64,000 nucleotides of DNA from an uncultured Mediterranea sp. (lineage in GTDB: Bacteria > Bacteroidota > Bacteroidia > Bacteroidales > Bacteroidaceae). A program made the translations under genes and the position numbers. The DNA is taken from the NCBI GenBank assembly GCA_945831575.1, contig CAMACX010000001.1, forward strand, positions 98,291 to 162,290. Direction: 5' to 3'. Shown here one piece after another: positions 1-6,856 of the stretch (positions within the stretch are counted from its first letter, which is position 1; each line of letters opens with the position of its first letter). A model generated the notes under the pieces. The model was not told the DNA's origin. It searched no databases and saw nothing but the letters and a program-made list of their open reading frames with translations.

Positions 1-15
1 TCTCTAATATTTCAT

Positions 16-46
16 CGAGTTCAAATCGAGTTCAAATCGAGTTCAT
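16..46. repeat. 11-bp tandem repeat at the window edge
   Basis: The unit CGAGTTCAAAT occurs twice in a row (16-26, 27-37), followed by a third partial copy (CGAGTTCAT, 38-46). It lies beyond the terminator of the glsB transcript, at the left edge of the window. No function is proposed. It is one of several short intergenic tandem repeats here. Confidence 0.8.
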
Positions 47-70
47 CCCCTGGTCGCATTAGCGAAAGTT

Positions 71-145
71 TAGCCTAAGGGTAGAGGCAGGGATAAGACT
101 GTCCCCTGCAGCGAAGGATAATCGCTCCAGGGGACAGTCAGGCTA
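71..145 (-). terminator. Long stem-loop, probable glsB terminator
   Basis: Perfect 12-bp arms GACTGTCCCCTG (97-108) and CAGGGGACAGTC (128-139) enclose a further AGCGA/TCGCT pairing (110-114, 122-126) with one mismatch between. An outer TAGCCT/AGGCTA pair (71-76, 140-145) closes an internal bulge. It sits 22 nt past the glsB stop on the minus strand. There is no clean T-tract, so it could also be a 3' stabilising structure. Confidence 0.6.
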
Positions 146-167
146 TTTGTCAAGAAAAAAGTATCTT

Positions 168-1157
168 TTACTTATCCGGAAGGAAGAGTTTGTGGGCTCC
201 CGAGGTGATGCAGAGGGCATCGGGTTCGTTTTCGAGGAAGGACTCGATGTGACGTAGACGTTTCTCTGCCAGAATCTCATCGACGGCAATCAGGATGCCC
301 GTCTCCTCCACATCGCCAAATCCGTAGTTGATGGCGGTGCCAAACATGCGCATCGTGGGGCTCAGGCTCATGTAGGCATTAACCAGCGGGGGAATGTTGT
401 AACCCAGCTTGCGGATTTCGCCGTTGAGGATGCGGTAGTCCTCCTTGAAGCTCTCCTTGGAGAAGAGTGCATGGAGGAAGGCTTCATCGGTGTCGAGCCG
501 CAGGGGGTCGATGGGCTGGATGAGGTTGTCCTTGTCAGCAAAGTGCTTGCGCATGAAGTAGAGGATCATGTCGCGACCCAGGCGGTTGTACGAGGGGTAC
601 ATGGTGACCTTGCCGAAGAAGTACTTTACATTGGGCATCACCACGGTAAGCGCCCCCAGCCCATCCCAGAGGTTGTCGAGGGCAAAGAGGCCCTTGCTGC
701 CGGCACGGGTGGATTGGTACTCCAGGGTGACAAACGAGCGTCCCAGCTCAATGGTGGTGGGCAGGAACTCACGCAAGAAGCGGTCGGAGAAGTGGAACAT
801 GTGGGCGGTGGCCAGGATGGGGGCACCCTGCTCGTCGAAGCGCACGTCGGTACCGAGGATGTAGCGGTAACCACCCAGGATCTCCTCCGCCTCAGGATTC
901 CACACGATGAGCTGCTTGTAGGGATTGTCCATCGTGTCGTACTCGTCAATATCGACCGACTTGCCCGTGCCGCCGCCGGCAGCCCGGAAGGCTATCTCGC
1001 GCAGGCGCCCTATCTCCTGCATGGTGTGGGGCGAATCGTGGGCCGTGATGATGTAGATCTGGTTGTTGCTCTTGTTAGTCATCCGCAGCCGCTTGTCTTC
1101 AGTCAGTTCGGCTTTGATTAATTCCTTACTGATTGGAGCGATAATCTCTTCTTCCAT
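168..1157 (-). CDS. glsB: GNAT-family N-acyltransferase, GlsB type (glycine/ornithine lipid synthesis)
   Basis: A 329-aa cytoplasmic protein of the hemolysin-like/OlsB-type GNAT fold. Visible family features are the ELGRSFV segment near residue 138 and a run of aromatic and glycine-rich strands that follows. In B. thetaiotaomicron GlsB N-acylates glycine from an acyl carrier, giving the monoacyl precursor of glycine lipids. The gene lies 41 nt downstream of the glsA-type acyltransferase on the same strand, so the two very likely form one operon that makes the diacylated lipid. The start is the first ATG after the upstream stop (codon 1155-1157). Glycine rather than ornithine as head group is inferred from relatives, not visible in the sequence. 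Confidence 0.82.
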   Translation of the reverse strand: MEEEIIAPISKELIKAELTEDKRLRMTNKSNNQIYIITAHDSPHTMQEIGRLREIAFRAAGGGTGKSVDIDEYDTMDNPYKQLIVWNPEAEEILGGYRYILGTDVRFDEQGAPILATAHMFHFSDRFLREFLPTTIELGRSFVTLEYQSTRAGSKGLFALDNLWDGLGALTVVMPNVKYFFGKVTMYPSYNRLGRDMILYFMRKHFADKDNLIQPIDPLRLDTDEAFLHALFSKESFKEDYRILNGEIRKLGYNIPPLVNAYMSLSPTMRMFGTAINYGFGDVEETGILIAVDEILAEKRLRHIESFLENEPDALCITSGAHKLFLPDK

Positions 1158-1198
1158 ATCTGTTGTCTTGTTGTTGTCCGTTTAATGGTTCAGTTATA

Positions 1199-2017
1199 TT
1201 ATAAGGTATAGACCACATCCTTGACGTACTGGGCCCACTCGGTGGCTGAGCGCGAGCGGTCAAAGGTCTGCCAGGGGATGGGCTTGCCGATGGTCACACG
1301 AAAGGTCTTGTGGCGATTCTTCAGCATCTCATCAGCGAGATAGAGCATGGCGATGTTAAACTTGATGCCGAGCGTCTTGCAGAGGTTAGCTAGGTTGTAG
1401 AAGAAGTCGGAGTTGCGCCCTTCGAAGTGGATGGGCACTACGTCGCGCTGGTGTTCCACGCTTTTGGTGACGAAGGTCTTCTTCCATTCCAGGTCCTTGA
1501 TGACGCCCTGCTGCCGCCTGGAGCAGAGCCCTGCGGGAAACATGATGATGTGGTTGTCGGATGCAAAACCGGCCTCCACCTGCCGGGGGAAATCCTTGGC
1601 TTGCCGCCCGGTCTTGTTAATGGGTATGCAGAGGGGAGCCAACCCATGGAGGTTCATAAGAAGGTCATTGACCAGGTACTTCACGTGGCCATCATAATGC
1701 TTGCCCAGGATGTAACCCAGGGAGATGCCATCCTGTCCGCCCAGAGGATGGTTGGACACGAAGGTGCAGAGCCGGCCGTCATCGGGCAGGTTCTCCAAGC
1801 CATGCACATCGAGATGCGCGTCGAGAAACTCCATACAGGCCTCTAGAAACTCCACACCCATCTTGCCGTTGGAGCGCGTAAGGAATTCGTTGAGCTCCTC
1901 CTGATGGACGATGTGCTTGAGATAGGACACCACGAATCCAGGTATGTATTTGGCCTTCGATGGTGCCTTCTCCCGGAGAATCCGGTCTATGTCAATTAAG
2001 AATAATTCGTCTGCCAT
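1199..2017 (-). CDS. glsA: PlsC-like O-acyltransferase, GlsA type
   Basis: A 272-aa lysophospholipid-type acyltransferase. The catalytic block reads SNHPLGGQDG (H90 and D96, an H-X5-D spacing instead of the usual H-X4-D of PlsC), followed by FPAGLCSR (about 160-167), which corresponds to the FPEGTRS phosphate-binding block. In B. thetaiotaomicron GlsA adds the second, O-linked acyl chain to N-acyl-glycine. It is the first gene of a two-gene minus-strand operon with glsB and has a good Bacteroides-type promoter directly upstream (2043-2074). A generic 1-acylglycerol-3-phosphate acyltransferase is possible from the fold alone; the pairing with the GNAT gene favours GlsA. Confidence 0.82.
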   Translation of the reverse strand: MADELFLIDIDRILREKAPSKAKYIPGFVVSYLKHIVHQEELNEFLTRSNGKMGVEFLEACMEFLDAHLDVHGLENLPDDGRLCTFVSNHPLGGQDGISLGYILGKHYDGHVKYLVNDLLMNLHGLAPLCIPINKTGRQAKDFPRQVEAGFASDNHIIMFPAGLCSRRQQGVIKDLEWKKTFVTKSVEHQRDVVPIHFEGRNSDFFYNLANLCKTLGIKFNIAMLYLADEMLKNRHKTFRVTIGKPIPWQTFDRSRSATEWAQYVKDVVYTL

Positions 2018-2042
2018 GCTGCATTATCGTTGTTACAAAGCG

Positions 2043-2074
2043 CAAAAGTAACTCATCTTTTTAATTTAATGCAA
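2043..2074 (-). promoter_or_regulatory. glsA promoter, Bacteroides type
   Basis: On the minus strand, TTG (2074-2072), a 21-bp spacer and TACTTTTG (2050-2043) match the Bacteroides sigma-ABfr consensus (TTTG, 19-21 bp, TAnnTTTG). Transcription would begin about 20-30 nt upstream of the glsA ATG at 2017, giving a short leader. Confidence 0.6.
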
Positions 2075-2232
2075 TTTTTTGGCCGAAAAGTACACCCAAA
2101 TGTTGTCAAACTGCACCCAATAAACATCATTTGACAGTTTTTAGGTCTATAATTGATAAAAAAAGGTGGATTGCATAGGAATATCGTGGGTAAAATTGCA
2201 CCACGAAATCCCCCAAAAAACAACAAACGATT

Positions 2233-2739
2233 ATGAGAGAATGTAGAATCTTCATCCAGAACTTGCTCAACATGCAAGAGGAGCTGCGACACTTCGCGCT
2301 CAAGCTGACAGCCGACCACGAACGAGCCAACGACCTGCTGCAGGAGACCTCGCTGAAGGCGCTCGACAATGAGGCCAAGTACACCCCGGACACCAACTTC
2401 AAGGGGTGGATCTTCACCATCATGCGCAACATCTTCATCAATGACTACCGCAAGGCGGTCCGCGATCAGACCTTTGCCGACACCACAGAGGGGCTCTACT
2501 ACCTGAGTCGCCCGAGCGACATGGCGTACGAAAGTACGGAGCTGGCCTACGACGTAAAGGAGATCCACCGCATCATGCGCGAGCTGCCCAATGCTTACCG
2601 CATCCCCTTCAGCATGCACCTGCACGGATTCAAGTACCGCGAGATAGCCGACCGACTCGACCTGCCGATAGGGACGGTGAAGAGCCGTATCTTCTTCACA
2701 AGACAGCATCTGCGGAGGTTGTTGAAGGATTTTCGCTAA
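2233..2739 (+). CDS. Sigma-70 family (ECF-like) RNA polymerase sigma factor
   Basis: A 168-aa two-domain sigma factor. Region 2 covers about residues 18-80 (the AND-LLQET segment and the FKGWIFTIMRNIFINDYRK core helix). Region 4 covers about 115-165 with a clear helix-turn-helix (YREIADRLDLPIGTVKSRIF). Region 3 is absent, as in ECF factors. It is divergent from glsA, with 215 nt between. No anti-sigma gene follows, unlike the sigma/anti-sigma pairs that control many Bacteroides glycan loci, so it may be regulated by its level or by a distant partner. The stop codon lies inside a 10-bp hairpin (2724-2747). An in-frame ATG at codon 14 is an alternative start. Target genes cannot be read from the sequence. 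Confidence 0.88.
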   Translation: MRECRIFIQNLLNMQEELRHFALKLTADHERANDLLQETSLKALDNEAKYTPDTNFKGWIFTIMRNIFINDYRKAVRDQTFADTTEGLYYLSRPSDMAYESTELAYDVKEIHRIMRELPNAYRIPFSMHLHGFKYREIADRLDLPIGTVKSRIFFTRQHLRRLLKDFR

Positions 2740-2764
2740 AATCCTTCTGCAAAAGGCTTTTTGC
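2724..2764 (+). terminator. Hairpins over the sigma-factor stop codon
   Basis: GAAGGATTTT (2724-2733) pairs perfectly with AAAATCCTTC (2738-2747) around a CGCT loop, and the TAA stop (2737-2739) lies in the loop and right arm. A second small hairpin (GCAAAA 2749-2754 / TTTTGC 2759-2764) with a T5 run follows. Together they probably end the sigma-factor transcript. Confidence 0.55.
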
Positions 2765-2870
2765 CTTCTCGCTTGCCAGCTGCGGCTTCACGACCTGCTT
2801 GCTCGCGTGGTCGCAAGCTTTACAAGCTGCTTGCTCGCTTGCCAGCGGAGGTTTCACAACCTCACCCCGT

Positions 2871-3051
2871 CCCCTCTCCTTGCCTAAGGAGAGGGGTCAG
2901 CCCCATCCCAGACCCTTCCCCCTCGGGAAGGGCTCAATTGAGGTCTGCCGACCTCAACTCTTCTGGTAAGGGCAACGAAGCCTGTGCCCCTACGGGGTTG
3001 CCCTTAAAAACTACGCAGCAAAGCTGCGACCTCTTTGCAGGCAAAGCCTGC
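2871..3051. repeat. Six back-to-back stem-loops
   Basis: Perfect inverted repeats lie in succession: CCCCTCTCCTT/AAGGAGAGGGG (2871-2896), CCCTTCCC/GGGAAGGG (2913-2932), TTGAGGTC/GACCTCAA (2938-2957), TAAGGGCAAC/GTTGCCCTTA (2967-3006), CGCAGC/GCTGCG (3014-3028) and GCAGGC/GCCTGC (3037-3051). Loops are 3-4 nt except in the fourth. This density of short-loop hairpins resembles dispersed palindromic elements; whether it is transcribed is unknown. Confidence 0.75.
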
Positions 3052-3205
3052 CCCTGCGGATGGAAACCATTCATAACGGGATGCTACACTTCCCCCGAGG
3101 TTCCTCCACGGTTCTACAAGCAATCCGTGGAGAAAAGAAGGGAAAAGGAAGGGAATACGAAGAGGATTAGAAGAGGGTAAGAAGAAAAGGCAAAGAAAGG
3201 CCATA

Positions 3206-3313
3206 GCGTTACGAACGTTACAAACGTTACAGCAAAAAACGCCCACACATACCACCACACAAGAAGAAAAGGTATGCAAATAAACACTGTAATGATTGTA
3301 ACGTTTGTAACGC
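3206..3313. repeat. 27-bp imperfect inverted repeat of GTTAC units
   Basis: The left arm 3206-3232 is three GTTAC-type units (GTTACGAAC, GTTACAAAC, GTTACAG). The right arm 3287-3313 is its reverse complement with about four mismatches. The arms enclose 54 bp. It is the second element in the repeat-rich stretch after the sigma-factor gene. Confidence 0.75.
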
Positions 3314-3329
3314 CAAAAAAGACTGGAAG

Positions 3330-3420
3330 CAACTTGTAGCTCGTAGCTAAAAAAAAGAGCTAGTAGCTAGAAAAAGAACTTGTAGCTTGTAGCTAGAAAA
3401 GAGCTGGTAGCTAAATAAGG
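3330..3420. repeat. GTAGCT tandem array, copy 1
   Basis: Irregular tandem units of the form TAGCTCGTAGCT / TAGCTTGTAGCT separated by A-rich spacers. Its first 17 nt, CAACTTGTAGCTCGTAG (3330-3346), recur exactly at 51873-51889, so this belongs to a dispersed repeat family within the window. Confidence 0.8.
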
Positions 3421-3727
3421 ATCCGGCCTCACCGGAGGGGCGTGAAGCGCAGAGGGGAAATGAGGGCGTAAAAAAGCAGAAACCTGTTTGAGCGAAGCGA
3501 GTTTTTTCTGCTTTAGCCCGACTCCCCTCGGAGTAGCCCCGCAGGTGCAGACGGCGAGTTTTCTCTTTGCTTCTTTCTCTTTTGCTCGTGCAAAAGATGA
3601 AAGAAGGAGTAACTTTAAAAAAGAAAGAAGTCACTATATAAGAAAAGAAAGAAGCAACTAGAACAAAGAAAGAATAAAAAAAAAGCATTTCTGTTTCTCT
3701 TTAGCCAAAAGAGAAAGAAAAAAGGAA

Positions 3728-3761
3728 TGTTTTCGGGCAGAAACACATCCGCCCGAAAACA
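3728..3761 (-). terminator. merR-family gene terminator
   Basis: Arms TGTTTTCGGGC (3728-3738) and GCCCGAAAACA (3751-3761) are perfect over 11 bp. Read on the minus strand, the hairpin is followed by TTCCTTTTTTC. It lies 20 nt past the stop of the MerR-family gene. Confidence 0.8.
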
Positions 3762-3780
3762 CCCTCACATCACGCATCAA

Positions 3781-4599
3781 TCAGACAAGAGGAATCTGGA
3801 GAATCGAGAGCCAAAGCTCGGGATTCTCCTGGTTCCACACTCCATCCACATAACTGGTGCGTGGCTGGCCAGCAAGCTGCAACCCATGCTCATCCATGTA
3901 GCGGAAAGCCTCTACAAAGGTGTCATAAAATCGCTCATACGGTCCTACATGCTTCACGAACAACACCTTCGGAATGGCAGGCAAGCGCTTGAACTTGATG
4001 ATGTCCGAGTCGCGCCCCATCTCCTCCACCTGTTCACAATACTCAATGTCAATCTGCTCAGGACGGTACTCATGGTGCTCCACAGTGAAGCAATAACCCG
4101 GTTCCACACACTTACAACCCAGACGGGCCATCTCAGGTCCAATCTTCTCCCAGCAGAGCCGACCCAGGTCGGCATAGGTGGGGATTACCTCACGATGAGA
4201 GGCTACGATAATCTCAGGCAAAGAGCCGATAGAAAAATTTTCCATGTTAAATAATTTGTTTTGTGAGTCCACCATCTCGCAGAGCAGGTCATAACGGCGC
4301 TTCACAGCCTCCAGTTCATCGCGGCAAGCAGCAATCTTCTGCTGAAGCAGCTCCGGTGAAGGGATGAGCGTACCGCCCAGACTCAGATCGAGAATCTCGT
4401 CAAGCGAAAGCCCTATCCGCTTGAGCCTGCGGATGTTGGCCAGGATTTGCATCTGCGCCACATTGTAGAAGCGGTAGCCCGTCCACTCATCCACCTCGGC
4501 CGGTTGCAGCAGGCCTATCTTCTCGTAGTGACGCAGCGTCTTGACCGTCACCCCGCAAAGCAAGGAGAACTCTTTAATCATTAATTTGTTTTTACTCAT
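3781..4599 (-). CDS. MerR-family regulator with GyrI-like effector domain
   Basis: About 272 aa from the chosen start. An N-terminal MerR winged helix (MIKEFSLLCGVTVKTLRHYE, then a wing with GYRFYN) is followed by a coiled-coil linker (about 75-120) and a C-terminal GyrI-like/AraC effector-binding domain that ends in LSILQIP. Such proteins (BmrR-like) bind drug-like or cationic ligands and activate efflux or detoxification genes by twisting the promoter; no such target is adjacent. It is divergent from argS. I start at ATG 4597-4599 (or 4600-4602) because the upstream frame extension overlaps the predicted promoter and is not family-like. The likely -7 box TAATTTTG (4646-4639) suggests autoregulation. 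Confidence 0.85.
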   Translation of the reverse strand: MSKNKLMIKEFSLLCGVTVKTLRHYEKIGLLQPAEVDEWTGYRFYNVAQMQILANIRRLKRIGLSLDEILDLSLGGTLIPSPELLQQKIAACRDELEAVKRRYDLLCEMVDSQNKLFNMENFSIGSLPEIIVASHREVIPTYADLGRLCWEKIGPEMARLGCKCVEPGYCFTVEHHEYRPEQIDIEYCEQVEEMGRDSDIIKFKRLPAIPKVLFVKHVGPYERFYDTFVEAFRYMDEHGLQLAGQPRTSYVDGVWNQENPELWLSILQIPLV

Positions 4600-4638
4600 C
4601 ATCGATCGATTTATGTTGATAGTGCTATAGCTTGAGCA

Positions 4639-4670
4639 CAAAATTAAGGCCTGCCCCAAGGGACGAGTCA
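4639..4670 (-). promoter_or_regulatory. Possible merR-family gene promoter with operator in the spacer
   Basis: On the minus strand TAATTTTG (4646-4639) matches TAnnTTTG. A TGAC (4670-4667) stands 20 bp upstream, and the spacer is a GC-rich, weakly dyad-symmetric CCTTGGGGCAGG block. MerR-family regulators classically bind such spacers. The -33 match and the dyad are weak. Confidence 0.35.
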
Positions 4671-4711
4671 TAAGCGTTTAAGAGTTTAACAAATAATTAA
4701 CACACCATGCA

Positions 4712-4807
4712 CTCAGTTTGCACTATCTTTATATAAGCTAGACTGCACCTCGGAAAACAAAAAAAGCAAGCTTCTTTTTGCTAGTTCTCTCAGTTTGCAC
4801 TATCTTT
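4712..4807. repeat. 19-bp direct repeat in the merR-argS divergent region
   Basis: CTCAGTTTGCACTATCTTT occurs exactly at 4712-4730 and again at 4789-4807, 77 bp apart. The second copy carries most of the -7 box of the argS promoter; the first ends in TTTA instead of TTTG, so it lacks a complete -7 box. Confidence 0.95.
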
Positions 4808-4808
4808 G
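4777..4808 (+). promoter_or_regulatory. argS promoter, Bacteroides type
   Basis: TTTG (4777-4780), exactly 20 bp, then TATCTTTG (4801-4808): a full match to the Bacteroides consensus, ending 29 nt before the argS ATG at 4838. Confidence 0.8.
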
Positions 4809-4837
4809 CACGCTCTAAAGACTACTTATTTATAAAT

Positions 4838-6655
4838 ATGGATATCGAACAGAAACTGGTCGCCGCCGTACAAAGTGCCCTCAAGGCGCTCTACGGCCAC
4901 GATGTACCTGCAGAACAGGTGCAACTGCAGAAAACGAAGAAAGAGTTTAAGGGACACCTCACACTAGTGGTCTTCCCCTTCCTGCGCATGTCGCGCAAAG
5001 CCCCCGAACAGACGGCTCAAGAGATTGGTAACTACCTGAAGGACAATACAAACGTAGTATCTGAATACAACGTAGTGAAGGGCTTCCTCAACCTGACCAT
5101 CGCCTCACAGGCCTGGATCGAATTGCTGGAAGCCATCCGCAGTGAGGAGCAGTATGGCCTCACGCAGGCCGATGAGCACTCACCTCTGGTAATGATCGAA
5201 TACTCCTCACCCAATACCAACAAGCCCCTCCACCTTGGACACGTGCGCAACAACCTGCTGGGCAACGCCCTGGCCAACATCATTGCCGCCAACGGCAACC
5301 GCGTGGTGAAGACCAACATCGTCAACGACCGCGGCATACACATCTGCAAGTCAATGCTGGCCTGGCTGAAATATGGCAACGGCGAGACACCCGAGTCGAG
5401 CGGTAAGAAGGGCGACCACCTGATAGGCGACTACTACGTAGCCTTTGAAAAGCACTTCAAGGCGGAGGTCAAGGAGCTGATGGCCCAATACCAGGCTCAG
5501 GGCATGAATGAGGAGGAGGCCAAGGCAAAGGCCGAAGCCGAATCGCCCCTGATGAAGGAGGCCCGCCAAATGCTGGTCAAGTGGGAGGCCAACGACCCCG
5601 AAGTACGTGCCCTGTGGCAACGCATGAACGACTGGGTCTATGCCGGATTTGACGAGACTTACGCCCGCATGGGAGTCAGCTTCGACAAGATCTACTACGA
5701 GAGCAACACCTACCTGGAGGGAAAGAAGAAGGTGCTCGAAGGACTGGAGAAGGGACTCTTCTACCGCAAGGAGGATGGCTCGGTATGGGCTGACCTCACC
5801 CCGCAAGGACTTGACCACAAACTCCTTTTGCGTGCCGACGGCACCTCGGTCTATATGACGCAGGACATTGGCACAGCCGAACAACGATTCAGCGACTTCC
5901 CCATCGACAAGATGATTTATGTGGTGGGCAATGAGCAGAACTACCACTTCCAGGTGCTCTCTATCCTGCTCGACCGCCTGGGCTTCGAGTGGGGCAAGAG
6001 CCTCGTCCACTTCTCCTACGGCATGGTGGAACTGCCCGAGGGCAAGATGAAGAGCCGCGAAGGTACCGTAGTGGATGCCGATGACCTGATGGACGAGATG
6101 GTCAATACTGCCCGCGAGACCAGCAACGAGCTAGGCAAGCTCGACGGGCTGACTCCCGAGGAGGCCGAGGACATCGCCCGCATCGTGGGACTGGGAGCTC
6201 TGAAGTACTTCATCCTCAAGGTGGATGCCCGCAAGAACATGACCTTCAACCCCAAGGAGAGCATCGACTTCAACGGCAACACCGGCCCCTTCATCCAATA
6301 CACCTACGCCCGCATCCGCTCTGTACTCCGCAAAGCCGCTGAGCAAGGCATCACCCTGCCCACCACGCTTCACACCGGCATTGAGCTGAGCGAGAAAGAG
6401 GAGGGACTCGTACAGATGCTGGCCGACTTTACCGCCGTAGTGCGCCAGGCCGGTACCGACTACCTGCCCAGCGTCATCGCCAACTACTGCTACAACCTGG
6501 TCAAGGAGTACAACCAGTTCTACCACGACTTCAGCATCTTGCGCGAGGAGAATGCCGACGTCAAAGCCTTCCGACTGGCCCTTTCGGCCGAGGTGGCCAA
6601 GATCGTTCGCCTCGGCATGAGCCTGCTGGGCATCGAGGTACCCGAACGGATGTAA
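4838..6655 (+). CDS. argS: Arginyl-tRNA synthetase
   Basis: Cytoplasmic class I synthetase of about 605 aa that charges tRNA-Arg. It has an N-terminal Add-1 domain, the HIGH-type motif HLGH at 132-135 within the SSPNTNKPLHLGH signature, and a KMSKS-like KMKSREG at about 403-409. The C-terminal DALR anticodon-binding domain ends in GIEVPERM, as in the family. The start at 4838 gives the canonical MDIEQKL N-terminus and sits 29 nt after the promoter; an upstream in-frame extension runs through the promoter and is rejected. The gene is monocistronic: a strong terminator follows at 6687-6722. Confidence 0.97.
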   Translation: MDIEQKLVAAVQSALKALYGHDVPAEQVQLQKTKKEFKGHLTLVVFPFLRMSRKAPEQTAQEIGNYLKDNTNVVSEYNVVKGFLNLTIASQAWIELLEAIRSEEQYGLTQADEHSPLVMIEYSSPNTNKPLHLGHVRNNLLGNALANIIAANGNRVVKTNIVNDRGIHICKSMLAWLKYGNGETPESSGKKGDHLIGDYYVAFEKHFKAEVKELMAQYQAQGMNEEEAKAKAEAESPLMKEARQMLVKWEANDPEVRALWQRMNDWVYAGFDETYARMGVSFDKIYYESNTYLEGKKKVLEGLEKGLFYRKEDGSVWADLTPQGLDHKLLLRADGTSVYMTQDIGTAEQRFSDFPIDKMIYVVGNEQNYHFQVLSILLDRLGFEWGKSLVHFSYGMVELPEGKMKSREGTVVDADDLMDEMVNTARETSNELGKLDGLTPEEAEDIARIVGLGALKYFILKVDARKNMTFNPKESIDFNGNTGPFIQYTYARIRSVLRKAAEQGITLPTTLHTGIELSEKEEGLVQMLADFTAVVRQAGTDYLPSVIANYCYNLVKEYNQFYHDFSILREENADVKAFRLALSAEVAKIVRLGMSLLGIEVPERM

Positions 6656-6686
6656 CCACCCAACGCACTTACTATACCCTACACAG

Positions 6687-6722
6687 GCGGGGAGGTCGCT
6701 CAACTGAGAGAGACCTCCCCGC
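6687..6722 (+). terminator. argS terminator
   Basis: Perfect 11-bp arms GCGGGGAGGTC (6687-6697) and GACCTCCCCGC (6712-6722), with a CTCA/TGAG pairing inside the loop. It lies 31 nt past the argS stop. It has no strong T-run. Confidence 0.7.
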
Positions 6723-6772
6723 ACGTTATTCACCGCATGTTGAAAACTTTACGAAAGTTTTTTGAAGAAAAA

Positions 6773-6805
6773 TTGCAGGTAATTACAGAGAAATGCGTAA
6801 TTTTA
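6773..6805 (+). promoter_or_regulatory. Possible promoter of the dcw cluster
   Basis: TTG (6773-6775), 22 bp, TAATTTTA (6798-6805): a near match to the Bacteroides consensus with one -7 mismatch and a slightly long spacer. It is the only candidate between the argS terminator and rsmH, so it may drive the whole 16-kb division cluster. Confidence 0.35.
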
Positions 6806-6856
6806 CCGCTGAATTTGAAATGAATGTGGAACAAGGGTAAAAACAGACTACAACCT

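Larger units (their letters stand above)
2740..3780. other. Gene-free 1-kb stretch of stem-loops and repeats
   Basis: No credible gene: the open frames here lack homology-like composition and cross the hairpins. It holds, in order: imperfect direct repeats (about 2764-2855); six consecutive hairpins (2871-3051); a CTCCACGG/CCGTGGAG hairpin (3104-3132); a 27-bp imperfect inverted repeat (3206-3313); a GTAGCT array (3330-3420); a block with the AAAGCAGAAA/TTTCTGCTTT inverted repeat (3473-3514) and a 16-bp CT/GA-rich stem (3570-3606); a purine-rich run; and the merR terminator (3728-3761). It looks like accumulated intergenic repeat elements rather than one decayed gene. Confidence 0.7.

Noticed and set aside
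2761..3180. 139-codon plus-strand frame in the hairpin-rich gap
   Set aside because: It runs through six inverted repeats and has Pro/Arg/Ser-rich noise composition; no RBS or homology-like pattern.
3330..3420. CRISPR or phase-variation array
   Set aside because: Units are irregular and short, no spacers, no recombinase gene and no invertible promoter-like segment nearby.
4600..4671. Longer N-terminus for the MerR-family protein
   Set aside because: The extra 24 codons precede the winged-helix start and overlap the likely promoter.
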